From: Pseudomonas tehranensis | GTDB lineage: Bacteria; Pseudomonadota; Gammaproteobacteria; Pseudomonadales; Pseudomonadaceae | Length of the DNA stretch: 64,000 nt | Assembly (NCBI RefSeq): GCF_014268615.1 | Contig: NZ_JABWQV010000006.1 | Location: 1 to 64,000 of the forward strand | Reading direction: 5' to 3' | Part shown: piece after piece, positions 17,098 to 25,939 of the stretch | Layout: every line of letters begins with the position of its first letter | Position numbering within the stretch: position 1 is the first letter of the stretch | The notes under the pieces: generated by a model | The model's input: only the letters and a program-made list of their open reading frames with translations | Database searches by the model: none | Told to the model about the DNA's origin: nothing | Position numbers and translations under genes: made by a program

Positions 17098-17503
17098 TCT
17101 GGACGCTCTGGCGCCGGTGCGCCGACACCGCGAAGCGCAGGCCGAAAGGGCCTGGCGCCTGCAGCGCGATCTTTTGCGCGAGCATGAAGCGGCGGTCGCC
17201 GCCGCGCGGGCGCGCTGGCAGACGGCGTGCGAACAGCAGGCGGTGCAGCGCGAGGCGCTGTACGGCGAGCACCGTGGCCGTGGGCTGAGCGTTTGCGAAC
17301 TCAATGCCTGGAGCACCGAGGAACGGCGCTTGATCGGCGAGCTGGCGGAGCAAGCGCGGGCGTTGCAGGCGCTCGACGAGCAGCAGGCGCAACAGGCACG
17401 GAATACCGAAGCCGCCCAGCAGCGGCTGCAAGGGCGCAGGCGTGACCTGGAAAAGCTCAGCGCCATGATGGAGTACCTGATGGAGGCCCCAAGTGATGAA
17501 TGA
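17084..17503 (+). CDS. hrpO: HrpO, ATPase stalk protein (SctO/FliJ-like)
   Basis: A 139-residue, almost entirely alpha-helical, Arg/Glu/Gln/Ala-rich coiled-coil protein (RRHREAQAERAWRLQRDLLREHEAAV..., QRLQGRRRDLEKLSAMMEYL). Size, coiled-coil character and place between hrcN and hrpP identify the SctO stalk that inserts into the ATPase hexamer. It overlaps hrcN by 14 bp and the next start by 8 bp, showing tight translational coupling. Confidence 0.87.
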   Translation: MSRADLDALAPVRRHREAQAERAWRLQRDLLREHEAAVAAARARWQTACEQQAVQREALYGEHRGRGLSVCELNAWSTEERRLIGELAEQARALQALDEQQAQQARNTEAAQQRLQGRRRDLEKLSAMMEYLMEAPSDE

Positions 17504-18065
17504 ACGCACCGTGCGCGGCGGACTCTCTCCGCATGGCCCCTCTGCGGCTGCACCCGTTCACCACACGCCGCGGGCCTATGAGCAACCAGCGGTGCAGGTG
17601 AACCGGACCAGCCGTCCGCTGGCCCGTGAGCCCATGCCTGCACTCGAGCGCGATCCTGAGGTGACGGCCGAGCGCACTGACGGCTACTGGTTTCGCCAGT
17701 GGGTGGATGCGCCACGGGGCGGTTCCGAGGACGACACGGCGGGCACCGGTTTCCTGTCAGGGCTGGTGAGCCAGGAGCGTGGCGAAGTGGAGGCTTTCGT
17801 CGATCAGCTTTCGCCACGCTTGCGCGCCACGCTCGACCAGCAATTGGATCTGTTGCTGCACCTTCCTCACCTGGGGCGGATCAGGGTGTCTGCGCAGCGT
17901 CGGGGCGAGGCGTCCGGCTGGGACATTGGCCTGAGTGGCGAAAATGAAGACGTCCAGGCGCGGCTATCGAGTCGATCCGGTCGCCTTGAGGAAGCTCTGG
18001 CCCAAAACCTGGGCCAGCCGGTGACCGTGCGTGTGGAACGCGAAGAAGGAGCAAGCGTGACATGA
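17496..18065 (+). CDS. hrpP: HrpP, needle/pilus length and substrate-switch regulator (SctP)
   Basis: 189 residues. Start 17496 (MNERTVRGG) is preferred over the in-frame GTG at 17493, with a GGAG site about 10 bp upstream. The first half is low-complexity and Pro/Arg-rich; the second half (LRATLDQQLDLLLHLPHLGRIRVSAQRRGE...GQPVTVRVERE) is the compact T3S4-like switch domain. Family members are secreted early and bind HrcU to change specificity from pilus to effectors. Identification rests on position and domain layout more than on conserved residues. Confidence 0.78.
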   Translation: MNERTVRGGLSPHGPSAAAPVHHTPRAYEQPAVQVNRTSRPLAREPMPALERDPEVTAERTDGYWFRQWVDAPRGGSEDDTAGTGFLSGLVSQERGEVEAFVDQLSPRLRATLDQQLDLLLHLPHLGRIRVSAQRRGEASGWDIGLSGENEDVQARLSSRSGRLEEALAQNLGQPVTVRVEREEGASVT

Positions 18066-19168
18066 CGATACGTGCATTGAAGCTGCCCCAGGTTTGCAGC
18101 GAAGACGTCAGCGCCCGTCGGCTATTGGGCGCGGGTGTCAGCTTGCCCTTCCAGGTGGCGGGCGAAACGGGCCTGCTGGAATTCATGCCGTGCAGCGGCG
18201 CAGCTCGAGGCACGCCCTGCGTGCTCGAGTGCGCGCATGGTGCCCTGGCTCTCGACGAGCCGGGCCCGGTATTGAGCCTGTTCGGCGAATGTCCGGTGGT
18301 CCTGCCGGCCGAGCCAGGCCTGGACGATGCCTGGTTCTGGGCTCTGTTTCATCAAAGCCTGAGCGAGTCCCTGCGCCAGGCATTCGGCTTTCTCAAACCG
18401 CTGGCCGGGCCAGCGGTCAGGGGCATTGCTTGCCGAGTCGAAGTGAACGTGGGCGTGGCTCGCGTCACGAGTCATCTGGAAATGCCCGGTGCGACGTTGC
18501 TGGGGCTGCTTCGCGCGGCGCCCTGGCAGCGCCGGACGGGGCCCTGGCGCGAGGATCATGTGCTGAACGTTCCACTGCCGTTGGGACACCTGGCGCTGAC
18601 TGACGGACAACTGGCCGCGCTGCGTCCCGGTGACGTGTTGGTGCCGGAAACCGCCTTGTTCGATTCATCCGGCCAAGGCCTGATTCGCCTGGGCCGGCAT
18701 TGGTTGCAGGTGCGGGTACACAGCCGTGCCGCGCCGTTGCGCCTGACCCTGCTTGCTCTGGAGGAGACCGCTATGAGCACCACCGCCGATACCGACATCC
18801 TGGTGCCCGACTGGGACGATGCCAGCCGTTACGAACCAGACATCCAGGCGCCCGAGGCCATCGACCCTCCGGCACCTGCCGATGCAGAGCCTGAAGTGCC
18901 GGAGGTGGCGATGGCCGAGTCAGGCGCGGCTCACATCGCCGAGCGTTTCGACGACCTGCCCTTGGCGCTGACGATACGCTGCGGTCACTTGAGTCTGACC
19001 TTGGGCGAGCTGCGCAACCTGGCGCCGGGGGCTGTGCTCGAGGTACAGGGCGTGGCCCCGGGCGCGGCGGCCTTGTTTCATGGCGAACGAGCCCTGGCCC
19101 AAGGCGAGCTGGTGGAGATCGATGGCCGGCTGGGCCTGCAGATCACTCGCCTGGATGTGGCTGGATGA
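18062..19168 (+). CDS. hrcQ: HrcQ, cytoplasmic C-ring/sorting platform protein (SctQ), unsplit HrcQa-HrcQb
   Basis: 368 residues in one frame. P. syringae splits this function between hrcQA and hrcQB; here the N-terminal HrcQa-like part (to about residue 237) and the C-terminal SpoA/FliN-like part ([33 protein letters not shown]...[14 protein letters not shown]) are joined. An internal ATG with a strong ribosome site (see separate entry) predicts that the C-terminal part is also made alone. It overlaps hrpP and hrcR by 4 bp each (ATGA). Confidence 0.92.
   Translation: MTIRALKLPQVCSEDVSARRLLGAGVSLPFQVAGETGLLEFMPCSGAARGTPCVLECAHGALALDEPGPVLSLFGECPVVLPAEPGLDDAWFWALFHQSLSESLRQAFGFLKPLAGPAVRGIACRVEVNVGVARVTSHLEMPGATLLGLLRAAPWQRRTGPWREDHVLNVPLPLGHLALTDGQLAALRPGDVLVPETALFDSSGQGLIRLGRHWLQVRVHSRAAPLRLTLLALEETAMSTTADTDILVPDWDDASRYEPDIQAPEAIDPPAPADAEPEVPEVAMAESGAAHIAERFDDLPLALTIRCGHLSLTLGELRNLAPGAVLEVQGVAPGAAALFHGERALAQGELVEIDGRLGLQITRLDVAG
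18759..19168 (+). promoter_or_regulatory. internal ribosome site and start for a separate HrcQb product
   Basis: TGGAGGAG (18759-18766) precedes ATG at 18773 by 6 bp, in frame within hrcQ. Translation from here gives 131 residues ([16 protein letters not shown]...), the length of free-standing HrcQb proteins in P. syringae. Dual products from one sctQ gene are known in Yersinia and Salmonella. Confidence 0.7.
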
Positions 19169-19818
19169 GCTTCCAGGGGGTCGACCCCTTTCTGCTGGCG
19201 CTGTTCATCGGTGGGATTTCGTTGGTTCCCCTGTTGCTGATCATTTGCAGCGCCTTCCTGAAGATCGCCATCGTATTGACGATCACCCGCAATGCCATCG
19301 GCGTGCAGCAGGTTCCGCCCAACATGGCGCTGTATGCCATTGCGCTGGCCGCGACGCTGTTCATCATGGCGCCGGTCGGCCACGACATCGCCGCAGAGCT
19401 GAAGGAGCGGCCCTTGGATTTCAGCAGTACCGAGGCGTTGCAGGGTTCGGCCTTGAACGCGGTCAAACCGCTGCAAGCCTTCATGTCCCGCAACACCAAT
19501 CCGGACATCCTCACCCACCTCCTGGAAAACACCCGGCGCATGTGGCCAAAGGAGCGCGCCGAGCAAGCCAGCCGGGACGACCTGATGCTGCTCATCCCGG
19601 CGTTCATGCTGTCGGAGCTCGAAGCCGGCTTTCAGATGGGATTCCTGATCTATATCCCGTTCATCGTCATCGACCTGATCGTGTCCAATCTGCTGCTGGC
19701 GCTCGGCATGCAGATGGTCGCGCCGATGACCATTTCCTTGCCGCTCAAGCTGCTGGTCTTCGTCCTGGTGCAAGGTTGGACGCAACTGCTCGACAGCCTT
19801 TTCTATTCCTATCTTTGA
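19165..19818 (+). CDS. hrcR: HrcR, export apparatus membrane protein (SctR/FliP)
   Basis: 217 residues with about four membrane helices. Family signatures are visible: [24 protein letters not shown] at the N-terminus, and [39 protein letters not shown] at the C-terminus. Five copies form the core of the export gate with HrcS and HrcT. ATGA overlap with hrcQ. Confidence 0.97.
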   Translation: MSFQGVDPFLLALFIGGISLVPLLLIICSAFLKIAIVLTITRNAIGVQQVPPNMALYAIALAATLFIMAPVGHDIAAELKERPLDFSSTEALQGSALNAVKPLQAFMSRNTNPDILTHLLENTRRMWPKERAEQASRDDLMLLIPAFMLSELEAGFQMGFLIYIPFIVIDLIVSNLLLALGMQMVAPMTISLPLKLLVFVLVQGWTQLLDSLFYSYL

Positions 19819-19827
19819 GGGCAAGCG

Positions 19828-20082
19828 ATGGACGCGCTGACATTATTCAAGGAAGGCATGTTGCTGGTGGTCCTGCTTTCCGCGCCGCCCCTGATCGTGG
19901 CGGTGATCATTGGCGTGCTGACCTCGCTGGTGCAGGCCCTGATGCAGATCCAGGATCAGACCCTGCCTTTCGGCCTCAAGCTGGTGGCAGTGGGGCTGAC
20001 CCTGCTGGTTACTGGCCGCTGGATCGGCGGAGAGTTGCTGGGACTGCTGCGCCGGGCCTTTGAAATGATGGCCAACACCTGA
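19828..20082 (+). CDS. hrcS: HrcS, export apparatus membrane protein (SctS/FliQ)
   Basis: 84 residues and two transmembrane helices: LLVVLLSAPPLIVAVIIGVLTSLVQALMQIQDQTL (family hallmark with the QDQT segment) and GLTLLVTGRWIGGELL. The start lies 9 bp after the hrcR stop with a GAGGG site. Confidence 0.96.
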   Translation: MDALTLFKEGMLLVVLLSAPPLIVAVIIGVLTSLVQALMQIQDQTLPFGLKLVAVGLTLLVTGRWIGGELLGLLRRAFEMMANT

Positions 20083-20879
20083 TGACGGCCCAGGCATTCG
20101 TTCCGTACTTCGACCTGTTGCTATCGATTGCCCTCGGCATGGCGCGCATTTACCCGGTGGCCTATCTGGTCCCGGTGTTCTGCTTCCAGCACCTGCGAGG
20201 CTTGCCGCGCCATGCCGTGGTGTTCGCCTTGGCCATGTTGCCGGCGCCGGGCATCCGCCAGGCCTTGATCGATGCCCAGGTGAACTGGCTGACGCTGGGT
20301 GCTCTGATGTTCAAGGAGGTGGTGCTGGGCCTGCTGCTCGGAGTGCTGCTGGCAATGCCGTTCTGGCTGTACGAGTCGGTGGGGGCCTTGCTCGACAACC
20401 AGAGGGGTGCGCTTATCGGTGGCCAGTTGAACCCGGCACTCGGTACCGATACGACGCCCTTGGGCCACCTGTTCAAGGAAATGACGATTCTGCTGCTGGT
20501 CGCCACCCTGGGCATCGGCACACTGACGCAGGTGATCTGGGACAGCTACCTGGTGTGGTCGCCGACGGTTTGGTTGCCGTTGCCCGGCGCGGATGGCTTC
20601 GGGGTGTTTCTGGGACTGCTCGCCGAAATGTTCATGCACATGATTCTCTACGCCGCGCCTTTTATCGGCCTGTTGTTGCTGGTGGAGTTCGCCTTGGCCT
20701 TGCTCAGCTTGTACAGCCCCCAATTGCAGGTGTTCGTTCTTGCCATGCCCGCCAAGAGCCTGGTTGGGCTGGGCTTCCTGCTGTTCTACCTGCCCACGCT
20801 GTGGGACGCGATGGCGGGGCGTCTCGGGCGATACGGGGAAATCCGGCACCTGCTTCACCAACTGTTGCAGGCGCCCTGA
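20082..20879 (+). CDS. hrcT: HrcT, export apparatus membrane protein (SctT/FliR)
   Basis: 265 residues with six or so membrane helices. Family features include YESVGALLDNQRGALIGGQLNPALGTDTTPLG near residue 100, and the C-terminal MPAKSLVGLGFLLFYLPTL. The ATG overlaps the last base of the hrcS stop. It completes the R5S4T1 export gate. Confidence 0.96.
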   Translation: MTAQAFVPYFDLLLSIALGMARIYPVAYLVPVFCFQHLRGLPRHAVVFALAMLPAPGIRQALIDAQVNWLTLGALMFKEVVLGLLLGVLLAMPFWLYESVGALLDNQRGALIGGQLNPALGTDTTPLGHLFKEMTILLLVATLGIGTLTQVIWDSYLVWSPTVWLPLPGADGFGVFLGLLAEMFMHMILYAAPFIGLLLLVEFALALLSLYSPQLQVFVLAMPAKSLVGLGFLLFYLPTLWDAMAGRLGRYGEIRHLLHQLLQAP

Positions 20880-20894
20880 AGGAGAGGCTCGTTC

Positions 20895-21995
20895 ATGAGC
20901 GAGGACAGCGGCGAGAAGACCAAGCGTGCGACACCGAAGAAAATCCGCGACGCACGCAAGAAAGGCCAGGTTGGCCAAAGCCAGGACCTGAGCAGCCTGC
21001 TGGTGCTCACGGCTGTCACCGAAGTGGCTTTGACCCAGTCTGATAACAGCATGCAGGTGTTGGGAGAATTGGTTGCGTTCCCGCTGCATCGGCTGGATGT
21101 CGACTTCGTGCGTGCCTTCGAGGAAACCCTGGCCCATGCCGGTGGCGTGCTGTTGAGTTTCACCTTGATGACCGTGGGGCTGGCGATTGCCACGCGCCTG
21201 ATCGCCGGTTGGGTGCAGTTCGGCTTCCTCTTCGCACCTGAGGCCCTTCACCCCGACCCCAATCGCTTGAATCCGTTGAATCAGGCCCAGCAGATGTTTT
21301 CCGCCCAGGCGCTGATCCAACTGTTCATGGGGCTGGTCAAGGCGGTGTTTATTGCCAGCGTGCTTTATCTGGTGACCATGCCCGCCCTCGGGTCATTGAT
21401 CAGCCTGGTCAACGGTGACCTCAACACCTATTGGCGCGGGCTCGCCGGCTTGTTCCGACACATCATGCATATCTGCCTGGGTGTGTTGCTGGTGCTGGCG
21501 ATTCTCGATTTTGGCTTGCAGAAGTATTTCTTCGCCAAGCGCCTGCGCATGAGTGAGGAGGAGGTGCGCAAAGAGTTCAAGGAAATGGAAGGCGACCCGC
21601 ACGTCAAGATGCACCGCCGCAGCCTGGCCCGGCAATTGATTGACCAACCCGCCAGCAAGGACACCCAACCGGTGGAGGAGGCCGACATGGTGGTGGTCAA
21701 CCCGACTCACTTCGCCGTCGCGCTGCTTTACCGCCCCGAGGAAACCCCGTTGCCGCAGCTGATCGTCAAAGGTGTCGATGCCGACGCCCGCGCGCTGATC
21801 GAGCGAGCCAAGGCTGCGCGAGTCCCGGTCATCCAATGCATCTGGCTGGCGCGGACGATCTATCGCGAAGACGTCGGTGCCTATATCCCCAGGGAAACGC
21901 TCCAGGCGGTTGCGCATATCTATCGGGTGTTGCGCGAGTTGGATGATGAGGCCAAGGCCGATGTGCTCGAAATCCCGGAATTGAACCTGCGTTGA
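20895..21995 (+). CDS. hrcU: HrcU, export gate switch protein (SctU/FlhB)
   Basis: 366 residues. The N-terminus EKTKRATPKKIRDARKKGQVGQSQDL is the family signature, followed by four membrane helices and a cytoplasmic domain with the self-cleaving NPTH motif (MVVVNPTHFAVALLY). Cleavage between N and P permits the switch to later substrates. Last gene of the hrpJ operon; a separate hrp box starts 7 bp after its stop codon. Confidence 0.97.
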   Translation: MSEDSGEKTKRATPKKIRDARKKGQVGQSQDLSSLLVLTAVTEVALTQSDNSMQVLGELVAFPLHRLDVDFVRAFEETLAHAGGVLLSFTLMTVGLAIATRLIAGWVQFGFLFAPEALHPDPNRLNPLNQAQQMFSAQALIQLFMGLVKAVFIASVLYLVTMPALGSLISLVNGDLNTYWRGLAGLFRHIMHICLGVLLVLAILDFGLQKYFFAKRLRMSEEEVRKEFKEMEGDPHVKMHRRSLARQLIDQPASKDTQPVEEADMVVVNPTHFAVALLYRPEETPLPQLIVKGVDADARALIERAKAARVPVIQCIWLARTIYREDVGAYIPRETLQAVAHIYRVLRELDDEAKADVLEIPELNLR

Positions 21996-22001
21996 GTCGA
22001 T

Positions 22002-22030
22002 GGAACCGGCGTGCGAGGGAATACCACTCA
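22002..22030 (+). promoter_or_regulatory. hrp box downstream of hrcU
   Basis: GGAACC (22002-22007), 16 bp, CCACTCA (22024-22030): a perfect HrpL promoter match that serves the small gene at 22110. Confidence 0.9.
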
Positions 22031-22109
22031 ACGAGTGAGCCAGGCTCGCCCGGGTGATACCGGCTTGTCGACCTGGCACCGTATACACAGTCAATCGTGG
22101 AGATTTCCC

Positions 22110-22625
22110 ATGCCTGAACCTAGCTCGCTATCCAGCTCCATCAGGGGCACGGGTGCCCTGCATGGCACCGAAGGCCTGCACTCGTCACGTTCACCCTCAT
22201 TGAGCCAACAGCCTCGCGAGGCGCAGCAGCGCACCGGCACTCAAAGTTTGCATGGGCGAGGACGCTCGTCCTCGACGCCCCCTGCGGTGCATCAGCGCGG
22301 TCGGACCCGAACCCGGGACTCTCACCGCCCGGCTGCACCGTCCGGCGATCGGCCGTTGGATGAAGCGCAGAGCTCCAGCCCCACTCCGGAACCGCGCACG
22401 CCGGACTCGTTCATGAGTGAAATGGAAACCCGTCAAAAGCAGTTGATGGAAAAGCAGTTCGACATGCAGATGCGTATGGAGGAGCGCCAGAGCGCCATGA
22501 CGCTCGTCAGAAGCTCTGCCGATATGGCCAAGTTGATGAGCGACACGGTGACGGAGATCACCAAGGGTTTCATGGACACTGCAAGGAAAGTACAGGAGAG
22601 TGGCGAAGCGATGAAGCTTCGATAA
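22110..22625 (+). CDS. small HrpL-controlled secreted-protein candidate with HrpA-like tail
   Basis: 171 residues, start 22110 with TGGAGA 5 bp upstream, 80 bp after a perfect hrp box. The first 100 residues are Ser/Pro/Gln/Arg-rich and disordered (MPEPSSLSSSIRGTGALHG), as in type III substrates. The last 70 residues are helical (MEKQFDMQMRMEERQSAM..., VTEITKGFMDTARKVQESG) and recall the C-terminal helix of the HrpA-like pilin at 30103-30312 (NAIAAGSMDSATKAITAMGE). It could be an accessory pilus or tip component or an effector. I do not recognise a named family. Confidence 0.7.
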   Translation: MPEPSSLSSSIRGTGALHGTEGLHSSRSPSLSQQPREAQQRTGTQSLHGRGRSSSTPPAVHQRGRTRTRDSHRPAAPSGDRPLDEAQSSSPTPEPRTPDSFMSEMETRQKQLMEKQFDMQMRMEERQSAMTLVRSSADMAKLMSDTVTEITKGFMDTARKVQESGEAMKLR

Positions 22626-22648
22626 AGCGATGAGCCTGCGTAAAACTC

Positions 22649-22745
22649 TGTAGGAGCTGTCGAGTGCAACGAGGCTGCGATCTCTCCCCAACCACTTGAA
22701 CCTCAAGCGAAAGATCAAAAGATCGCAGGCTTCGCCAGCTCCTAC
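22649..22745. repeat. REPIN of the 'gtaggagctg' class
   Basis: Outer arms TGTAGGAGCTG and its complement CAGCTCCTACA enclose AGGCTGCGATCTCTC...AAAAGATCGCAGGCTTCGC. A degenerate copy of the inner part lies at 41706-41780. It separates the convergent plus- and minus-strand halves of the type III locus. Confidence 0.7.
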
Positions 22746-22749
22746 AGCG

Positions 22750-23199
22750 CTATCCCAGTCGGGCGCGGCGGGTATTGAGCGAGGCCGGACGAGGGGCACT
22801 GGGCGTCGCAGGCAACGCCAAGTGTGTCCGAACTTCACCGACCTGGGCGACGAAGCCTACGATCCAATGGCAGAACCGCGGCTCATCGAGCATCGACAAC
22901 GGACAATGAGCACACAAGCGAACGCTGCCCTTATCGTCCAGGGCCAGCCAGCTGCCGCCGAGCAAATCCAATCGAAAGTTGAGTTCCAGCAGGCGTTTTT
23001 GCAGACCGGGCGTGTGGGAAGGTACGTCGAGCGAGCAATGGAGAATCGCGACATCGCCGTGATCGGGCAGCTCAATGATCACGGCTTCGCGGTTGCTCGC
23101 GTCATACAGCGCGCATACGCCGCCCTCCAGCTGCAGAACCGCGTGCAAATGTTCCGCGAGAGCCTGGATCAGGCGCTGGGCAAACGGTGTGACGGACAT
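22750..23199 (-). CDS. CesT-like type III chaperone after hrpV
   Basis: 149 residues with the class I chaperone layout: helix TPFAQRLIQALAEHLH, strands VCALYDASNREAVIIELPD and DVAILHCSLDVP, then GLQKRLLELNFRLDLLGGSWLALDDKGSVRLCAHCPLS. It is the last gene of the hrpF operon, 12 bp after hrpV. Its client is not adjacent; candidates are the HopM1-like effector (which already has a chaperone), the small 22110 product, or an effector elsewhere in the genome. Not present at this place in the standard P. syringae cluster as I know it. Confidence 0.7.
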   Translation of the reverse strand: MSVTPFAQRLIQALAEHLHAVLQLEGGVCALYDASNREAVIIELPDHGDVAILHCSLDVPSHTPGLQKRLLELNFRLDLLGGSWLALDDKGSVRLCAHCPLSMLDEPRFCHWIVGFVAQVGEVRTHLALPATPSAPRPASLNTRRARLG

Positions 23200-23211
23200 G
23201 GGGAATCTCCC

Positions 23212-23589
23212 TCAGTAAGTTACCGAATAGTCATCGAGGTCTTCCAGGCCCAGCAGCGACAACTGCCGGGACTGGATTTCATTGAGCATCTGCGAAGAGA
23301 TGGGTGGCTCAGGCAGAGCCTGCCAGACCACCAGCGCCCGCTGCGGATCAAGAAACAAGAACAGCTGAGCGAAGTCACTCGGATGGGCAAAGCGCCGTTC
23401 GAGCGCGCGCTGGATCTGGTTGAGGCCCAGCGCCTGGCTTTGTACCTGTAGCGCCAGCCCCACGCTGTGAGGTTCCCGGCGCAGACAGAACTCAATGCCC
23501 GGGGCAATTTCCCAATACGTCGCGATGCCGGCGATGATGTTTTTCTGAAAGGCCTGGCGCGTGCTTACGCTGTGTACCGAAAAAGACAT
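23212..23589 (-). CDS. hrpV: HrpV, regulator of the HrpS activator
   Basis: 125 residues, start 23589 (MSFSVHSVSTRQ). It holds the place of hrpV in the P. syringae order hrpF-hrpG-hrcC-hrpT-hrpV and has a similar size. The sequence (FAHPSDFAQLFLFLDPQRALVVWQALPEPPIS) looks like a small alpha/beta CesT-like fold. In P. syringae HrpV binds HrpS and blocks activation of hrpL, and HrpG relieves this. Identity rests mainly on synteny and size. Confidence 0.72.
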   Translation of the reverse strand: MSFSVHSVSTRQAFQKNIIAGIATYWEIAPGIEFCLRREPHSVGLALQVQSQALGLNQIQRALERRFAHPSDFAQLFLFLDPQRALVVWQALPEPPISSQMLNEIQSRQLSLLGLEDLDDYSVTY

Positions 23590-23594
23590 ACCGT

Positions 23595-23804
23595 TCAGTC
23601 CTCCAATGGGACGATCGAATGGTCGAGCGGGTGTTCGGGGGAGCCCAGGCCGCCGCGCATGCCAGGCGACCACCAGATCACCAATCGGCCGTTGTCGGGT
23701 TCGGCGCGGCTACAGGCGTCGCCCTGGCAGCCCCAGCGACTTGCACAGCCGGCGAACACCGGCAGACTCAGCAGTAAGACGAGCAGCATCGGCGTGCGAC
23801 TCAT
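23595..23804 (-). CDS. hrpT: HrpT, small outer-membrane lipoprotein (secretin pilotin-like)
   Basis: 69 residues: MSRTPMLLVLLLSLPVFAGC is a lipoprotein signal with lipobox VFAGC, followed by a short periplasmic part. The ATG overlaps the hrcC stop by 4 bp. HrpT assists outer-membrane insertion of the HrcC secretin. Confidence 0.85.
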   Translation of the reverse strand: MSRTPMLLVLLLSLPVFAGCASRWGCQGDACSRAEPDNGRLVIWWSPGMRGGLGSPEHPLDHSIVPLED

Positions 23805-25939
23805 GGTGCGATCCTCGCGCTGGTTTGCAGAAGAGACGAGCGTGCGCCGCCTGGCGTGCGCTTGGGTTGTTTCATGACGACGAACACTTCCGTTTCCTCG
23901 CCGGGTTCGAGCCACACCTTCGGCCAGGCGGAGGTGGCCATGGTCCAGCGGCTGCTGCAGCTCGCTTCGTCGAAGCGCAGCCGATTCGCGCCGTCGTTGT
24001 GCACCACGCCCACGGCAATGCCATAGTCGGGGCCGGCGAACCATTGCGCTCGGGAGGCGTCGAGCGACAGACCGGGCGGTAGCGCGCACAGGGTATCGGG
24101 CGAGTAGGGAGTCGAGGCGGCCTGTTTGAATGTCGCGGGAATGTTGCCGTCGGCAAGTTGCGCGAGAACATCGCTGATTTCGAGGCGCCCGATGGGGCGA
24201 GTGCCGTTGCGACGTTCTTCGAGGCGTGCCATGGCGCTGTCGACCTGTTCACGATCAAGGGCGGAGATATAGCGGGCCGGGTCGACCTGATCACCGATCA
24301 GGCGGGGCGTCAGGATGAATACCCGTTCGCGGCGGCTGGTTTCGCGCGTGGTCGAGGAAAACAGCAGCGGCCCGACCAACGGGATGCGTCCCAGCCACGG
24401 CACCCGTTCGAGGTTGTCGCCGGTTTCTTCGGTATGAAACCCGCCCACCACCAACGACCGGCTTTCCCCCATCACTGCTTGGGTGCTGACCACGCCCCGC
24501 CGGACGCTGGGCGTCTGCTGGCCCACTTCGGAGGGTTCGATGCGGCCATCTTCGATGTCCAGGAACATCTGGATCTGATTACGGCCTCCGGTCTCGATGG
24601 TATGGGGCACGACCTGCAGGCTGGTGCCTGCCGTGATGGGCTCGACGGTGGCCACGCGTTCACCGATGGCGGAGATGTACTCGGTCCGGCTGAAGTCAAT
24701 GACCGCGGGTTGGTTCTCCAAGGTCAGCACCGATGGATTCGCTACCACCGAGGCCAGGCCGCGACCTTCCAGGGCACGAAGCTGCGCGGAAAAGTCGCCG
24801 TAGTCCTGGATGAACACCGTCGAACTGGCGCCGGGGCGAATCATCGAGGCGCCGCCGATCAAATCGCCGCTTTCGACGTTCCAGTTCGAGGCCAGCTCGG
24901 CCAGTTGGGTGCGGTCGATGTCGAGGATGATTGCGTCGATCTCCACCAGTTTGCGCGGTACGTCCACATCACGAATCAACGGTGTGTAGAGTTCCCGCCG
25001 TTTGGGTGAGTCGTAGATCAGCACGGCGTTGTTGCGCACGTCGGCTTCGACACGGATCCGTCCCCGTCCGCCCTTGCCGCCGCTTTCGCCGGCCTGTACA
25101 CGGTGGGTGTTGGGGCGTCCCATGCCATTCAATGCCAATTGCTCGATATTGCCCATGGTCATGGCCTGCTGGGCCTCCATGTTCTGGAACGACGCTTGCG
25201 GAGAAGTGGTCTGCATGCCTTGGGACACGGCGCTGCGGCTTTCCAGTAGGCCTTTGAGAATGCTGGCGACTCCGGGAATGACCAGCGTATCGCCTCGGTA
25301 CTTGACGCTGCGGTCGGCGGCGGTGGCGTAGCGCAGTGGAAAGCTCATCACTTCCTGCTTCTCTTCGGGCGTTTTGCGCGCTTCGGCAAATTGCGCCACC
25401 AGGCGCACGTAGCGTTCCGGGCCGGAGACCAATACCACGCCTTCGTCGGGCAACTCACCCCAACCGAAACGCGGATCCAGCAGGCCGATATCGGTCAAGG
25501 CTTGCTTCATGTCCGGCGCGGCATCGGCAGAGACCTCCAGGCGCGTGGAGTCTTGGTTCTGCAAAGGGCTGACGTACAAAGAGTTGCCATACGTGAACCA
25601 TTGGAAGCGATTCTCCAGCCCGAGTCGGTCGAGGAACGCCTGGGGGCTATCGGCGCGCATCCGACCATCGACGGTCCCTTTTACGGTCCCGTCGAGCACC
25701 AGTTGCACCCCGAAGGTGTTGGCGAAGTCACCCAGCACCTTGGGTAGGGGAGTGTTCTGGGCATCGTAGGCGTATGGCGTGTTCTTCCAGTCGGTCGGTA
25801 TCGCTGCCTCCAGCGGCATGCCCGCGCCAAGTGCGCCGGCCAATGCCAGCGCGAGCAACGAAGATTTCTTCCAGCAGCGCGCGATCGACAAGTTGCCCGC
25901 GAGCATCGAGCGGTACGGTGCAAGCCACCTGTTAGGCAT
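23801..25939 (-). CDS. hrcC: HrcC, outer-membrane secretin (SctC)
   Basis: 712 residues with start 25939 (MPNRWLAPYRSM), preceded by AGGAA at 7 bp; the longer open frame runs into hrpG and is rejected. There is a signal sequence near residues 26-45 (SSLLALALAGALGAGMPLEAA), N0/N1 domains (TPLPKVLGDFANTFGVQLVLDGTVKG), and the secretin beta-barrel with VPWLGRIPLVGPLLFSSTTRETSRRERVFILTPRLI. A C-terminal tail of about 170 residues follows, typical of Hrp1-group HrcC. It forms the outer-membrane channel. Confidence 0.96.
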   Translation of the reverse strand: MPNRWLAPYRSMLAGNLSIARCWKKSSLLALALAGALGAGMPLEAAIPTDWKNTPYAYDAQNTPLPKVLGDFANTFGVQLVLDGTVKGTVDGRMRADSPQAFLDRLGLENRFQWFTYGNSLYVSPLQNQDSTRLEVSADAAPDMKQALTDIGLLDPRFGWGELPDEGVVLVSGPERYVRLVAQFAEARKTPEEKQEVMSFPLRYATAADRSVKYRGDTLVIPGVASILKGLLESRSAVSQGMQTTSPQASFQNMEAQQAMTMGNIEQLALNGMGRPNTHRVQAGESGGKGGRGRIRVEADVRNNAVLIYDSPKRRELYTPLIRDVDVPRKLVEIDAIILDIDRTQLAELASNWNVESGDLIGGASMIRPGASSTVFIQDYGDFSAQLRALEGRGLASVVANPSVLTLENQPAVIDFSRTEYISAIGERVATVEPITAGTSLQVVPHTIETGGRNQIQMFLDIEDGRIEPSEVGQQTPSVRRGVVSTQAVMGESRSLVVGGFHTEETGDNLERVPWLGRIPLVGPLLFSSTTRETSRRERVFILTPRLIGDQVDPARYISALDREQVDSAMARLEERRNGTRPIGRLEISDVLAQLADGNIPATFKQAASTPYSPDTLCALPPGLSLDASRAQWFAGPDYGIAVGVVHNDGANRLRFDEASCSSRWTMATSAWPKVWLEPGEETEVFVVMKQPKRTPGGARSSLLQTSARIAP

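Noticed and set aside
20121-21320. 399-codon minus-strand frame opposite hrcT-hrcU
   Set aside because: Same shadow pattern (Gln/His/Arg-rich), antisense to clear export-gate genes.
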